From Ophioceras dolichostomum (lineage: Eukaryota; Ascomycota; Sordariomycetes; Magnaporthales; Ophioceraceae): a stretch of DNA of 64,000 nucleotides. The DNA is taken from NCBI GenBank assembly GCA_003049485.1, contig PYST01000117.1, positions 1 through 64,000 on the forward strand, read 5' to 3'. A program made the translations under genes and the position numbers. The notes beneath the pieces are model-generated. The model saw only the letters and a list, made by a program, of their open reading frames with translations. It was not told the DNA's origin and made no database searches. Below, piece after piece: positions 1 to 11,345 of the stretch. Position 1 is the stretch's first letter; the number at the start of each line of letters is the position of its first letter.

Positions 1-1508
1 GAGAAGGGGCAGCACGAGATGTAATTATACAGGAATATTGTTCGGGGTGCTGTGACTGGACGGGCTTCCTCTTGATGTAGGGGCTACGGTTGGGTGCATT
101 GTAATATTATCGTGATATACAAGGCATCGCAGGACAGACTAACAGCCAGAAAGAGGAAATAAAATGGCTATCCACTCTCAGTCAGCCATAGCTCAAATAT
201 TGGATTCGATACGATAATCATCCTGACTTGTCCTCAGCAAATGGGTGATGATTGATGATGTTAGTGCAGCCTTCCCAAACGCGTCTCCCGCATCCCTTCC
301 GGGGAGGTGCACAATGAAGCCACCGGGGTTAATATTCCGTTGCACTCTTACCCTCCACTTAAAAGCCCGAGGGCCCTGCATCTGGCGGGAGGCACGGCGC
401 ATGCACAGAACAGGTCTGCAGAAGGTGCCAACCCAAAGACGAGTGGCGGCGGGCGGCTGGCTGGCTGCAACATGCGATCAGCAAATGCCCTCGAGCACGC
501 TAAATTTTCTTCTTCGCGACAGTCCGACCCTATGTCCGAAGAACTTCCTCGGAGTAGCCCAAAAAGCGCGCACACGGAACTCAAGGTGATGAATTATCGA
601 CTGGAAGCAGCAGTCCGGATCACTCGGTGTGGGTTTGCGCGGCGCAGATATTTCTGCATGCCTGCCATCTGATGATTCCTGTCGAGAGGAGGACCGGCTC
701 GAGGTCGAGGGGCCAGCTTCAAGGTGCTTTTAGGGGGCCGAAGTCCGTGCACGAGCAGCAAAAATTTCAGTGGAAATTTGTCCTGGTGGTATTGCTGTTG
801 CTGTCCAGGAGCTGAGCCGACCTGAAGCTGCCCCGCGCCAAGAGGACCAATAAGACGATGTGTACATCGGGCAGCCAGCTGATCAGTATGTGGTCATGAT
901 GTACCACCAAAGGAAGAACCAACCCCACCATAACGACCCCTTAAGGCAGCCAGCCCTCCATTTGCCTTGCCTCCTGCCGCCGCACCCCCGAAGACCCCAA
1001 CATCCACCCATCGCCACACCTCCCTGTTCCTTCATAATACAATACTTTCAGCCCTGCCCTCATGTGCTAGCCCGCATTCACCTACAGGTCACAGGAAAAT
1101 CCCCCCTCAGGCGATTCCCCGGCGACAGTCCTCGTCGGCTATCAACAAGCGCGGGCAAGAACTTTGGTCCACTGAGCTTTATCTGGGTGAGGCGACACAC
1201 GACAAACCGGCAATACCATTTGCCCTGACTAAATTGCCGCCGACGCCGTGCGAACCAGTCGCCGCCACCGCCGCCGCCAGATCTCGCACGCAACCCGGCC
1301 CAAATCACAGCTGAGCCCAACCTGTTCGCGGCACTCTGCACGCAGCCGATCGATCACTTGTCAACACACTGCCTGGTCTGCCCACATCTCCGGTAGCCAG
1401 CGCAAGCTTGCCCATCCTCTCTTGTGCTTCATCTTGTGCAGCTATCCCCAGGACGAAAGAGCGCCGCAGGCAAGAAAGAGCTGTCGCCCGCTTCCCCGCT
1501 CGCCCACC
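1..1508. other. Intergenic, upstream of calcineurin A
   Basis: No credible gene is seen on either strand; all open frames here are short, overlap each other and lack recognisable domains. The stretch from about 950 to 1500 is C-rich and pyrimidine-rich, as expected for the promoter and leader of the calcineurin gene that starts at 1509. The left neighbour lies outside the window. Confidence 0.6.
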
Positions 1509-3667
1509 ATGGAGAACGACGGTCCAAATGAGGCGCCGACCTCCTACGAGGAGCGTCGCAACATCCAGGTCGACAATGCCATCCGCGCCATCCGCGAGAA
1601 GAAGCCTCTTCCCCAGATTGATTTTTCGATCCACACGATGGAAGATGGCTCGCAAGTGAGCACGATGGAGCGTGTCTGCAAAGGTACCCCACCCACCGCC
1701 GGTCAACTGTCTCTCCACTACCAACACCTAGACTGCGCCGTTTGAAGTCTTGCGATCGCATTTGACCCTTCGCCCACTGCATCCCCTTTACTGCACTATC
1801 GATCGGCGAAAGATTGGTCAATTATCGCTAACATGTGCGCGTGTTCGGCAAACCCCTCCAGATGTCCAGGCGCCGGCCATGTTCAAGCCCACGGACGAGC
1901 AGTTCTTCCAGGACGAGTCGCACACGAAGCCCAACGTGGCCTTCCTCAAGCAGCACTTCTACCGCGAGGGCCGGCTGACAGAGGAGCAGGCGCTGTGGAT
2001 CCTGAAGACGGGCACGGAGGTTTTGCGCGGCGAGCCCAACCTGCTTGAGATGGACGCGCCCATCACGGTGTGCGGCGACGTGCACGGGCAGTACTACGAC
2101 CTAATGAAGCTATTCGAGGTCGGCGGCGACCCAGCCGAGACGAGGTATCTCTTCCTCGGCGACTATGTCGACCGCGGCTACTTCAGCATCGAGTGCGTGC
2201 TGTACTTGTGGTCGCTCAAGATCACGTACCCCCAGACGCTCTGGCTGCTGCGCGGCAACCACGAGTGCCGCCATTTGACCGACTATTTCACCTTCAAGCT
2301 GGAGTGCAAGCATAAGTACTCGGAGACGGTGTACGATGCCTGTATGGAGTCCTTCTGCGCCCTCCCGCTTGCCGCTGTCATGAACAAACAGTTCTTGTGC
2401 ATCCACGGCGGGCTGAGCCCGGAGCTGCACTCCCTTGACGACCTGAGATCGGTAAGTTCACCGCAGCTATACATGCATCCACTCATAAACTCGTCATACT
2501 CGACGGCAGCCACTTAGTCGTCAGCCGCCAGCCGTTCACCGCTTACGGAAATTTCTCCCTGCCTACCCCTGCAAACAGATCGACCGCTTCAGAGAACCGC
2601 CGACCCAGGGTCTGATGTGCGACATCCTCTGGGCAGACCCGCTCGAGGACTTCGGCCAGGAGAAGGCAGGAGACTTCTTCCTGCACAACCATGTGAGAGG
2701 ATGCTCGTACTTCTTCTCGTACCCGGCTGCTTGTGCGTTCCTCGAGAAGAACAACCTCCTGTCGATTATTCGAGCGCACGAGGCGCAGGATGCCGGATAC
2801 CGGATGTATCGCAAGACGCGAACTACGGGTTTCCCATCTGTGATGACTATTTTCTCGGCACCCAACTACCTCGACATGTACAACAACAAGGCGGCAGTGC
2901 TGAAGTACGAGAACAACGTTATGAACATTCGGCAGTTCAACTGCACCCCGCACCCGTACTGGCTGCCCAACTTCATGGACGTCTTTACGTGGTCTTTGCC
3001 CTTCGTGGGCGAGAAGATAGCCGACATGCTGCTTGCCATCCTGAGCACGTGCTCAGAAGAGGAGCTGCGCGAAGGCGAGAGCTCGTCCACGTCTCCCGGC
3101 CCCCAGTCGCCTCCCGTCACTCCCGGTGTCGCTGGCGTCATCGCCGCCGCCGGCAGCGCCCACAGCAACCTGCAGGGCATGGATCCGGACTCGACCGAGT
3201 ACAGGCGGCGCGCGATCAAGAACAAGATCCTGGCCATCGGAAGGCTGTCTCGCGTGTTCCAGGTGCTCCGCGAGGAGTCGGAGAGGGTCACGGAGCTCAA
3301 GACTATCTCGGGCGGTCGCCTGCCTGCCGGAACCCTCATGTCGGGCGCGGAAGGGATCAGGAGCGCCATCAGCAGCTTCGAGGACGCCCGCAAGGTCGAC
3401 CTTCAGAACGAGCGGCTTCCGCCCAGCCACGACGAGGTCGTGCGCCAGACCGAGGAGGAGCGCCACCAGGCGCTGGAGCGGGCCGCCAGGGAGGCCGACA
3501 ACGACAAGAAGCTGCAGACTCTGTCTCGGAGGCTGAGCACGTGAGTATTTTCTCGTCTTCTCCCACTTGGGTATTGGATAAGAGCGAAGGCAGAAGAGAA
3601 GAGGAAGAGGAACTGAAGCTAACCTCTCGACCTCTCGTTCCTGAACAACAGCGATCGCAAACGATAA
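1509..3667 (+). CDS. cna-1: Calcineurin catalytic subunit A (Ca2+/calmodulin-dependent Ser/Thr phosphatase, PP2B)
   Basis: Calcineurin A dephosphorylates Ser/Thr in the cytosol in response to Ca2+/calmodulin, with the regulatory subunit CnB as partner; the Crz1-type transcription factor is a known fungal target. Four exons are read: 1509-1683, 1862-2451, 2579-3540 and a 16-nt last exon 3652-3667, giving 580 residues. The metallophosphatase signatures are GDVHG (about residues 130-134), GDYVDRG (158-164) and RGNHE (189-193), followed by SAPNYLDMYNNKAA. The CnB-binding helix follows the catalytic domain, a basic calmodulin-binding helix with the core KNKILAIGRLSRVF lies near 463-488, and the autoinhibitory segment ISGGRLPAGTLMSGAEG starts near 497. 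Introns 1 and 3 carry GCTAAC branch points; the branch point of intron 2 is weaker. The start ATG gives MENDGPNEAP and fits the family N-terminus. Identification is essentially certain; the tiny last exon is the least secure part. Confidence 0.95.
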
Positions 3668-3822
3668 TACATTGAACCCGCCCCCCGCCGATGCATGTCT
3701 CCATGTTCCTCTAATCTATCTTTTCCCTGTATCGTAAAGCAGAGTCCTCTCAGCGGAAGGATCATGCAGAGCAACTTGCAGGAGCAATGACAGAATAGAC
3801 AGACCACTACAAACCCCCCACC

Positions 3823-3826
<4 letters not shown>

Positions 3827-3892
<66 letters not shown>

Positions 3893-3914
3893 NACACACA
3901 CACACACACACACA
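3827..3914. repeat. (CA)n microsatellite with an unresolved base
   Basis: About 44 consecutive AC dinucleotides lie in the 3' flank of calcineurin A. The array is interrupted only by an ambiguous 'n' at 3893, which suggests that its true length was not resolved in assembly. Confidence 0.97.
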
Positions 3915-4119
3915 TTGACATACACACACCCCGGCCTCATACGAAACTCCCCGCCCGCCACGTAGCGTCGTCACTTTCTCATGCCCTACGGAAACGAAAA
4001 CGAACTGGCTCCTCGCATGTTGGACTCTGGAACGTTTTCGATTCCGAGACTTGGAGAGAAGGAGAGAGAAGGGGGGGAAAGGGAGCCATAGTACGGGCAC
4101 GTTTTATGATTTTAGGAAG

Positions 4120-4153
4120 ATGGATGGGATGGGATGGGATGGATGGATGGATG
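4120..4153. repeat. GGGAT/GGAT simple repeat
   Basis: A short tandem run of GATGG/GATGGG units. It is a low-complexity microsatellite with no coding value. Confidence 0.9.
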
Positions 4154-4503
4154 TCAGGCACATGTCTTTTTTTCTCACACTGCAAGCACCACAATGAATG
4201 AAGGAACGACTCATTTCAACAAGTCTGCCCCTCTCCGTCTCAGTGCTCCCTCCATCTTTGTCTCTGTGTCCGTCCCTCTTCCTACCTTCTTCTCTTCGCT
4301 TTCTTGATATCCCTAGGCCCACATGAAACCGGCGAGCATCGTCTCCCACTTCTCCAACCCCTCATTGCCTCATCGTCTCCTTATTTTCCGCACCAGTTTC
4401 GTCACGGCCGTGATGACGACATGGCCCTCTTCGAGTGGGCATGTCATCAGGGGAGGTTTTTTTTTTCTACTCTTTTTTTTCTTTATAGTCTCTCTGATTA
4501 GGC

Positions 4504-4524
4504 TAAGGTAGGTACCTAGGCTAC
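4504..4524. repeat. TAGGTACCTAGG-type dispersed palindromic element
   Basis: Core AAGGTAGGTACCTAGGCTAC. This is one of several copies in the window; the core joins KpnI-like GGTACC and AvrII-like CCTAGG palindromes. Confidence 0.7.
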
Positions 4525-4632
4525 TTAATGCAATATCGATGAATCGGTTTGCGATGCCTGAGGGTTCTCTGCCTTGCTGTGCATAACCGGGCAGGCTTGC
4601 CTTGCGATTCTGGCTTTAATGACGACCTATCT

Positions 4633-4665
4633 CGGTAGGTAGGTACCCAAGGTAGAGGTAGGTAA
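4633..4665. repeat. TAGGTA-type dispersed element, variant copy
   Basis: A run of GGTAGGTAGGTACCC followed by AAGGTAGAGGTAGGTAACC, 3' of the cyclase gene. It is a degenerate relative of the element at 16718 and 25788. Confidence 0.55.
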
Positions 4666-4762
4666 CCATCGCACCAGTTTGGCTCCCCGCTCTCCCCTCC
4701 CTAGGCCGGTTGAGGCATGGGACTGCGACGCGGCTCACGGCTGACACACATTCGCCTTAGAA

Positions 4763-6253
4763 TCAGAAAATGGCGAGGATGTTGGGCGGGCTATGGCAAA
4801 GGGCAGGTTAGTATACGACAAGTTAGTATACGATTCGAATATCTTGTTAAGAGGGGAAGGAGGTAAGTTGGCTCCTCAGCTGGACAAGGAAGGGTAGGTA
4901 AATGGGGAGAGCAGGCAGGGAAGAAGCATCACGACTACCTAGGTACCGAAGTACCTGTGTAGGTAGCAAGGTAGGGATGTAGGTAAGCAAGCTAACCTCG
5001 CCACGCCCCCCGGCACATTACACGGCTCGCTCGTCACGAAGAAACTCCACCGCTTCTCCCTCTTGCAGTGCTCCGCCAGCTTCTCCAGGTGGAACAGCTC
5101 GCCGATGGGGCAGCCCCATCCGGACAGCAGCACCTCGTGCATGGCCCAGCCGGGCTCGTGGACCGGAGGCCAGCACTCCCAGCTGGGCTGGTCGCCAGCC
5201 ACCGCCGAGAAGTTGTCCCACACCCATCTCAGGACTTCTTCCGACTGCTCGACGCCCCCGAACCGGTGCGTCCCGAACGCGTGGCGGCTCGTGGCGTCGT
5301 CCCGGATGGCGGCGATTTCTGATGGGGATAGGCGGGAGAGGGCGGCGTGCCAGCCGGTGCGGATTATGAGGATGTCGCCGAATTTCAGATGCGTTCCTCC
5401 TTCTCCTTGAGAGGCGAGGCAGGACTTAAGGTTCGAGAGAGGGATGGGCGACGTGGCGAAGTGAGAGAAGGGGAGGCCTTGGGCGAGGCGCCAGGATTCG
5501 TAGTCGGCGAGGATGCCGCGGCCGACGATGCCGCGTTCGGACCAAGCGTGGATACCGTTTATGGTGGAAGGTTGTTGTTGTTGTTGTTTTTGTTGCTCCG
5601 GGTCGCTGCTGGCAGCAGCAGCCGCAGCCTTCGAGGAGGAGGAAGAGGAAGCGGAGGAAGGATGGGAACTACAGCCGTGGTGGGCGTGGATGTCCTCCAT
5701 GGTGACGCCGTTGTAGAACTTGGCCTCGCGCTGGTACGCGAAGTGGCGCAGGCCGTCCCACTGCGACGACACCTGGCTGTTGAAGGTCCAGACGTCGTCG
5801 TTGATGACGAGGGGCGTCTTGGGGATCAGCTTCTGGTGGAAGTTTTCCCGGCTGAAGAAGGTCTTGGGCATGAGCGACTGGGCGTCGAGCTCCCAGTTCA
5901 TGGAGATTCTTTGAGAAGATTAGTATGGGTTACCGAGATAGTTAACTCTCGTCGCTTCTTCTGTCCATGGCGCAGGCCGAGGAGCGATATCAGTGGGATT
6001 GGGATCGGGAGTCGGGGGTTTGGGGCTCAGGGGGGCTGCTGGCGAATACTACATACCGAACCCCGGTGCGGATCTCACTCTTGGCAGCCGCGGCCACACG
6101 CTCGTCCGTCAGCCTGTTCAGAGTTCCGAGCTGGTCCGAGTCTCCGTAGAGGCCCCACGCCGAGTGGTGCGGGTCCCCGACGCGGAGCGGGAGCGCATCG
6201 AAGCTCGGGATGCCGTTCTCATTCAACTCGACTCCGGGAGCCGGTGGTGCCAT
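4763..6253 (-). CDS. Cyclase-family (kynurenine formamidase-like) metal-dependent hydrolase
   Basis: Fungal member of the putative cyclase / kynurenine formamidase-like family (PF04199); the substrate is unknown. Three exons on the minus strand: 6253-6057, 5908-4997 and a 28-nt last exon 4790-4763, giving 378 residues. The first splice joins codons as ..TGVR/ISMNWELDAQ... The last intron (4996-4791) has a perfect TACTAAC branch site and restores the C-terminus GGVASPPNILAIF, which I recall as the usual ending of this family. Reading straight through instead gives an unrelated tail ending at 4939. Family-type blocks seen are VWTFNSQVSSQWDGLRHF, NGIHAWSERGIVGRGIL, a DILIIRTGW strand and RWSFFVTSEPCNVPGG. 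A Ser/Ala/Gln-rich insert of about 40 residues lies before NGIHAW. The last intron contains a copy of the dispersed TAGGTA element. Confidence 0.9.
4934..4986. repeat. TAGGTA-type element inside the last intron of the cyclase gene
   Basis: The plus strand reads CTACCTAGGTACC, then GAAGTACCTGTGTAGGTAGC and further GTAGG units. It lies wholly within the inferred intron 4996-4791 and is spliced out. Confidence 0.6.
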
Positions 6254-7026
6254 TTTCTCTTAAGTTTTGTCTTGTTTATCTGTCCTCTGTTGGCGGCTTG
6301 GTGGGTTGGATGATGATGCAGACTCCTGGGTGAGCTCGAGACAGACTTTGAGATAGCAACGGAGAGAGATCAGTGGATCAGTGACAGACGGGGCCGAGGT
6401 TAGTGAAGATAGCGGGGTCGGACATAGACAGGAGTGGCAGGTAGGTGCCTAGGTTGGTTCTTCTGTTGGTCACAAACTAATTGAGCGAGATCTGCCTAGA
6501 CTCTGCTCAGGGCGAGTATGCCAAGTTATGAGCATCTGACCCCCCTCCTCGGGTCGGTTTCCGGAGGCGGGGCTGCCCAGATTCGGGGCCGGAAACATTA
6601 TCGGCTCGGCAGCATTTCCGAAGCGGCTACCTGCTCGTGCTATCTGTTGGCGACCTCGATGTAGGCTGTTATAAAAGGTGGTCCGACCCACTGGCGACGT
6701 CTGGACGTTTTAGGATGGTCCCGTGGCGTAGTTAGCTCCATGGGGGAAAACATCAATCCCTCGGTAGTGGGTGTAAGTGTCCTTATTTGGACAACTTAGA
6801 TGCACCACAATTTTGTGAGAGTTTGCTCGACTACCCTTCCTTTAGATGATGAGATTTCATAAATTGCATCGCGAATGCGCCTTCCAACACAAAGAAAGGT
6901 GCAACTTCTATCTTCGGTCTAGAGGGACTCCCCTACGCCGTTAAATCGCGATGTGGCCAAGGTGAGGTCGAGCAAATTCTCGCCCAACTTCTCGCCCTGT
7001 AGTCTAGCTCCCTTTTCGCTTTCTCC
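6254..7026. other. Intergenic, promoter side of the cyclase gene
   Basis: It lies between the start of the cyclase gene and the 3' end of the GT8 gene, both on the minus strand. No coding potential is recognised. One TAGGTA-like copy lies at about 6439-6457 (GGTAGGTGCCTAGGTTGG). Confidence 0.6.
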
Positions 7027-8224
7027 TCAGGCCGCCACAGAGTTCCGAACCTGCCACCACTTGCCAATCATCTCGGCGTAGAAGCGGAAGTACGGGCTCG
7101 GATCCTCCGATGTGTCCACGACGCCGTCCGGGAAGTGCCACGGCTTCTCCTTGCCAATGAAGTGCAGGATCTTGTGCTCGTCTCGGTATCGCAGCGCCGC
7201 AGGGATGTAGAAGCGGTACACCTTATGCATCTCCATGTTGTAGGTGAAGCTCAGCCGGAACCAAGTGTTCTCGGTGGTGGAGGGGGCGATCTTGTCGTCA
7301 TCCACATCTGCGTCGGCCTCCTCCTCTGAGGAAGAAGCCTTGCCATCGTCGCCGTCGTCGAGGCCGATACCCGAGTCTGTGCTCTTGGTGCTGCTCCGCC
7401 GCTTCGGCTCGGCTAGTGTAGCCTCGATCGGGTGGCCGCGTGTGCCATCGCCGAAAAATTGGTTGAGCAGGCCTTGGTCGCCGCCGTCGAAGGAGTCGTG
7501 CTCAGTGGCGAAGTGGAGGAGGGCGGCATGCGTTTCCTCGCAGGGCTTGAGCAGCATCACACCGGAGTTAAAGCAGTCTGGGAAGCCGATCTCGGGAGAG
7601 GCGGCAAAGCGGACATCCGACGGCAAGCGCTCGAGCAAGCGATCCACGTTTTGCAGAACCAGGGTGTCGGCATCGAGGTACAGCAGCCGCGAGTACTGTG
7701 TAAGCGACCACAGCTGGAGCTTCGTCAGCGTTGCGGCCAGGTCGGGCCGTCCGATGAGAGCGAGATTGGCCGCCCCGGCGCCGCCCTCAGACGAGAGCGT
7801 TGAGACGGGTACGATGTCGTCGAAGAGGGTCGAAAGCCGCTGACGCGATTCAGGGGAAACGGTCTTTGGAGTTACCATCACCGCGAGGGGGATCGTCGTG
7901 CCGGTATTACGAAGTGACTTTGCCAGCACCAAGGCGGCTGGTGGGTAGGTCCCCAGGCAGGTTAGCTGGCCCAGTTTTCTTCCTGTTCCGGAGCCCATCT
8001 TCCCGCTGAGAATTCCCCGTTGAGGATAATGAGTGAGGAAAGCAGAGGAATGGCAACTAACCTGTGACATAGGCATCATTGGTAACGAGCTGTGGGCAAG
8101 GAAGAAGGCTTAGTACCAGATGTCTGAGCACTTCCTATATGTCAAACTAGTTTTCCTCAGACGCGGGTACACTTACAGTGCAATAGGCAACCCGCCCGGC
8201 GCCTTGATCAAGATTTAGAGTCAT
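7027..8224 (-). CDS. Glycogenin-like glycosyltransferase, family GT8
   Basis: GT8 enzymes transfer a sugar from a nucleotide sugar; this one resembles fungal glycogenin/galactinol-synthase-like proteins of unknown acceptor. Three exons: 8224-8177 (48 nt), 8089-8062 (28 nt) and 7937-7027, giving 328 residues. The N-terminus reads GRVAYCT/LVTNDAYVT/AALVLAKSLR, joining smoothly over two introns with GTAAGT and GTTAGT donors. The DxD metal-binding motif is YLDADTLVL (Asp114 and Asp116), followed by CFNSGVMLLKP and a C-terminal LHFIGKEKPWH block. An acidic, Ser-rich insert of about 40 residues (near 205-245) interrupts the catalytic domain between GHPIEATLAEPK and NTWFRLSFTYN. A downstream ATG at 8079 would lose the nucleotide-binding strand and is rejected. 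It lacks any long C-terminal glycogen-synthase-binding extension. Confidence 0.92.
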
Positions 8225-9796
8225 GCTGTCCCGGGTGAAGAGAAGATCAGGTCGCGGATTTGTTCTCGATGCTTTGGGAAAGGGCAGGAACAAACTGATG
8301 TTAGAGAGCAGTCAAGCACGCACGGCACGGACGGGAGTGCGAAAGGCTTGTAAGAAGACGAGCTGCGAAGATGAGCAGACGGGAAGGGAAGAGCTTAAAT
8401 GGATCGTCTGAAGCCGTTAGTGTACTATGTGGCAGGTGTCGTCTCTTATTCACATTGATCCTAAGTCGTCCCTTCCCCCGGGCGGTCACTGCTTCCGCAC
8501 TACACCGTTTAAATCCTAGCCACCGGGCAAGGAAAGTGGGAGTGACACCCTCACCCCCCATAAGGGAAACAGCGCCTGGTAGGTGGCTGTTACGAAGCAC
8601 AGCCCTTGCTGCATCCGTGAGACCAGCCTAGGAGCCTGGCTGGCACCCGGTCACTTCTGACTCTTCGTCACTCGAGCTACTTGGCCGCCGTCGATGACGC
8701 CGTCCCCATCCGCGTATCCAGCTTGCAGGAATTTGCTTCGCAGGAATTATGAAGCCCGCGTTTGCGACCATATCACTGACGATCGGTGGACAGAGATTGG
8801 CTCGCCCGGGGAGGTCGCCAGACTACTGTGGGTTTGAGCTTATCACCGGTCGTCCGTTTTGTCGACCAGTAGTCCATCGGTTGTTATGCGGAAGGAAGAG
8901 CCTGGAGGAAGCACCCAGGAGGCTGCCCTGCGGACGCCAGCGGCCGCACCCCTGTCTTGGCACCCGATGATGTCACACACCACGGATTCCAAAGGACTTA
9001 CACCACCCTCGCAACGACGAACAAACCCAGGAAGTCTCAGCACATTAAACCTTTTTTTATTCTGTATCCGCCCGATATCCCGGCTTATACGCACTACTGC
9101 ACTCCCGTTCCTTCCTTTTTACACCTCGCAAACATTAAGATGATCCTCCCGTAGCGGCGAACCAACCAATGACTGTTCAGTAATCTTACGAGGTACAATC
9201 GGGATCCTAAGGTCCTACAAATCTGCAGCGCCAGCGCACTTGTCGTGGATCAGCGGACATAGGTTACCAGTCACTCCGTTATCGTGGCCAAAGATTCCAG
9301 ATGCATAACATACAGCTGCTGCTGAGTGAGGTGTGGTTGCTAACGTTGTGTTGTGGTGTCCATCCGGCCACTCTGGCGCCCCAGTCACATGCAAGTCCGC
9401 CTGGTGGCCACTGGCCGCACTCCAGTCAGCACCAGAAACACAAGAACCCAGAAATGGAGACCAGGACTTTTGGACTTCCTGGGTTCTTCCCGTAGGAAAT
9501 TAGATTTTCTCATATAATGTCCGACCCGGAACTTTCGCCCACGCGGCCGATCCAACGGCGCCACCCGATCGATGTTGGTCGGGATCGAGACCAGGACCGA
9601 AAAGTCGGGCCCAAGACCCGGCCGGCCGGTCACCCACCTACAGGCTAGAATAGCCCCTAATGGAGGACCACTCCCATCCTTGTGGCCTCAGGTTGAAACA
9701 GGACGAGATACTACCGGCCTAGAGACCAACTCCCTGAGACAAAGTCCCTCCTCCTCCTCCTCAAAGTTCCTCCTTTAGCGGGTACTAAGTAAGGGT
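8225..9796. other. Intergenic, no gene recognised
   Basis: It lies between the GT8 start and the 3' end of the MocA-type dehydrogenase gene. The open frames (largest about 100 codons) show no domain, no consistent start or intron structure, and overlap on both strands. Confidence 0.55.
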
Positions 9797-11345
9797 TTAA
9801 ACAAGCGACCACTCCCCATCCACAATCCTGATCTCGACCTCCCTCCTCTCATCGATGCTCCGCCTCCCCGCCTCCAGAATCGCCGTCGTCGCGATCGTGT
9901 TCCTCAGCGTTGGCAGGCCCTTCCCGTCCAGGTCCTCCGGCTTCAGCGTTCCCGCGTTCACCGCGCGGCAGCCGTCCACGAACTTCTCCATCGAGACGTA
10001 GCCGTACCCGCCCTGCCCGCCAAAGTTGCCGTCCTCGTCGGGCGCGTACCGCATGTAGAACGGGTTGTACCACATCAGCTGGCCGGCGCCGTCGTCGGCG
10101 ACGTCGTACCCCCTCTTGGCCTGGTCAATGCGGATCTCGCCCTCGCGCGCCAGGTAGTGGAAGTACTGGTTCGAGTGCACGCCCGCGCGCTGGGGCGCCG
10201 TCCAGGACGCGGTGTAGACGCCCGTGGCCTGCTTGCCGGTGGACGGCTGCGACCAGCGCACGAGCAGCGAGATGGTGTCCTCCGTGCACGGGTCGCAGCC
10301 GAGGCTGGTGGCGACGCCCTTGGAGGCCGAGGCCGAGACGCCGACGGGCGCGTAGCCTAGGGGAGAGACCATGGAGTCGCAGATGTCGACGTGGTGGCTG
10401 TTGAGGTAGTACGAGATGTCCGAGTCGACGCCGGCCCAGGCCTTGAAGGTCTCGAGCTGCGACTTGGGCTGCGACATGTAGCTGTAGAAGTAGTTGAAGT
10501 CGCCGAGCTTCTGGGACTTGAAGCGCGCGTCGTTGTAGGCCGGGTCGAAGCGCTTGTGGTGCTCGATGTAGACGAACACGCCCGCCTTGGCGGCCGCCGC
10601 GAGGAGGTGCTTGTGGTGCTCCAGGAGCTTGACGGCCGGCTTGGTGATCATCACGTGGATGCCGCGCTCGATCGCGTACAGCGCGATCGGGTAGTGCGTG
10701 GTGTCGGGGGTGAAGATGGTGATGGCATCTCCGGGCTTGAGGGCGTCGATGGCGGTCTTGTAGGCGTCCGGGTCGACGACGTCGTTGGCTGGGAAGGACT
10801 CGAACGATGTGTCGAGGCCATTGTAGACTTGTGAGATGTTCTTGTTGAGATGCTCCCCTGTTGATGGTGAGTGGCGTCGTAGTCGTGGTGTTGCTGTTGT
10901 GTCAGCCACCCTGTCTTCCAGTAGAGTCTAGATGGCATGGTGCTCTCAAGAACGGCTCTCATAGGCCTCGGGAGGCTCTCAGGGGCACGGGGAGTTGGGA
11001 GACTTACGGATAGCAGGGAACTTCTTGCCGTTCACTCCTACCATGCTGAGCTTCGCGACCTTCCCTCGCCGCCGTAGGTCGAACATCGACAGGCCCACCA
11101 CACCAACCTTCTTGTCTGATCCCGAGGCGCCGCCGCCGACAAAGCCGGTGGTGTACTCGCCCGTACCGACCTAGCCGCCATATCTCAGATCAGCATGTGT
11201 GTCGGACCATGGAGCGAGTCTACCCGGTCAGACGGAAGTATATCCCCCATATCCCTCGAGTGCCCATATCCCTCGGGCGTATTTATCTCTGTATGCATGC
11301 GACGATGATATGCTCGCTCACCATAAGCACGTTGAGAGGCTCCAT
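9797..11345 (-). CDS. Gfo/Idh/MocA-family NAD(P)-dependent oxidoreductase
   Basis: The family oxidises or reduces sugars, inositols and sugar acids with NAD(P). Three exons: 11345-11322 (24 nt), 11170-11008 and 10857-9797, giving 415 residues. The first junction creates the Rossmann loop MEPLNVLM/VGTGEYTTGFVGG. The second joins KKFPAIR to EHLNKNISQVYNG in phase. The catalytic-domain signature appears as HVMITKPAVKLLEHH (TKP in place of the usual EKP, near residue 133) and VYIEHHKRFDPAYNDAR, with a substrate-side NSHHVDICDSM segment. The natural substrate cannot be read from sequence. A DHDPS-family aldolase starts divergently about 4.3 kb away, so a role in sugar-acid catabolism is possible but unproven. 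Confidence 0.93.

Larger units (their letters stand above)
3668..4762. other. Convergent intergenic region
   Basis: This lies between the 3' ends of calcineurin A (+) and the cyclase gene (-). It holds a (CA)n microsatellite, a GGAT-type repeat, poly-T runs near 4457-4490 and two copies of the TAGGTA element. No coding region is supported. Confidence 0.6.

Noticed and set aside
3825..3961. Cys-Val repeat proteins on the minus strand
   Set aside because: They are translations of the (CA)n microsatellite and contain the ambiguous base.
4939..4996. Read-through C-terminus of the cyclase ORF
   Set aside because: The tail is translated from a repeat element in an intron, and the spliced alternative restores the family-type ending.
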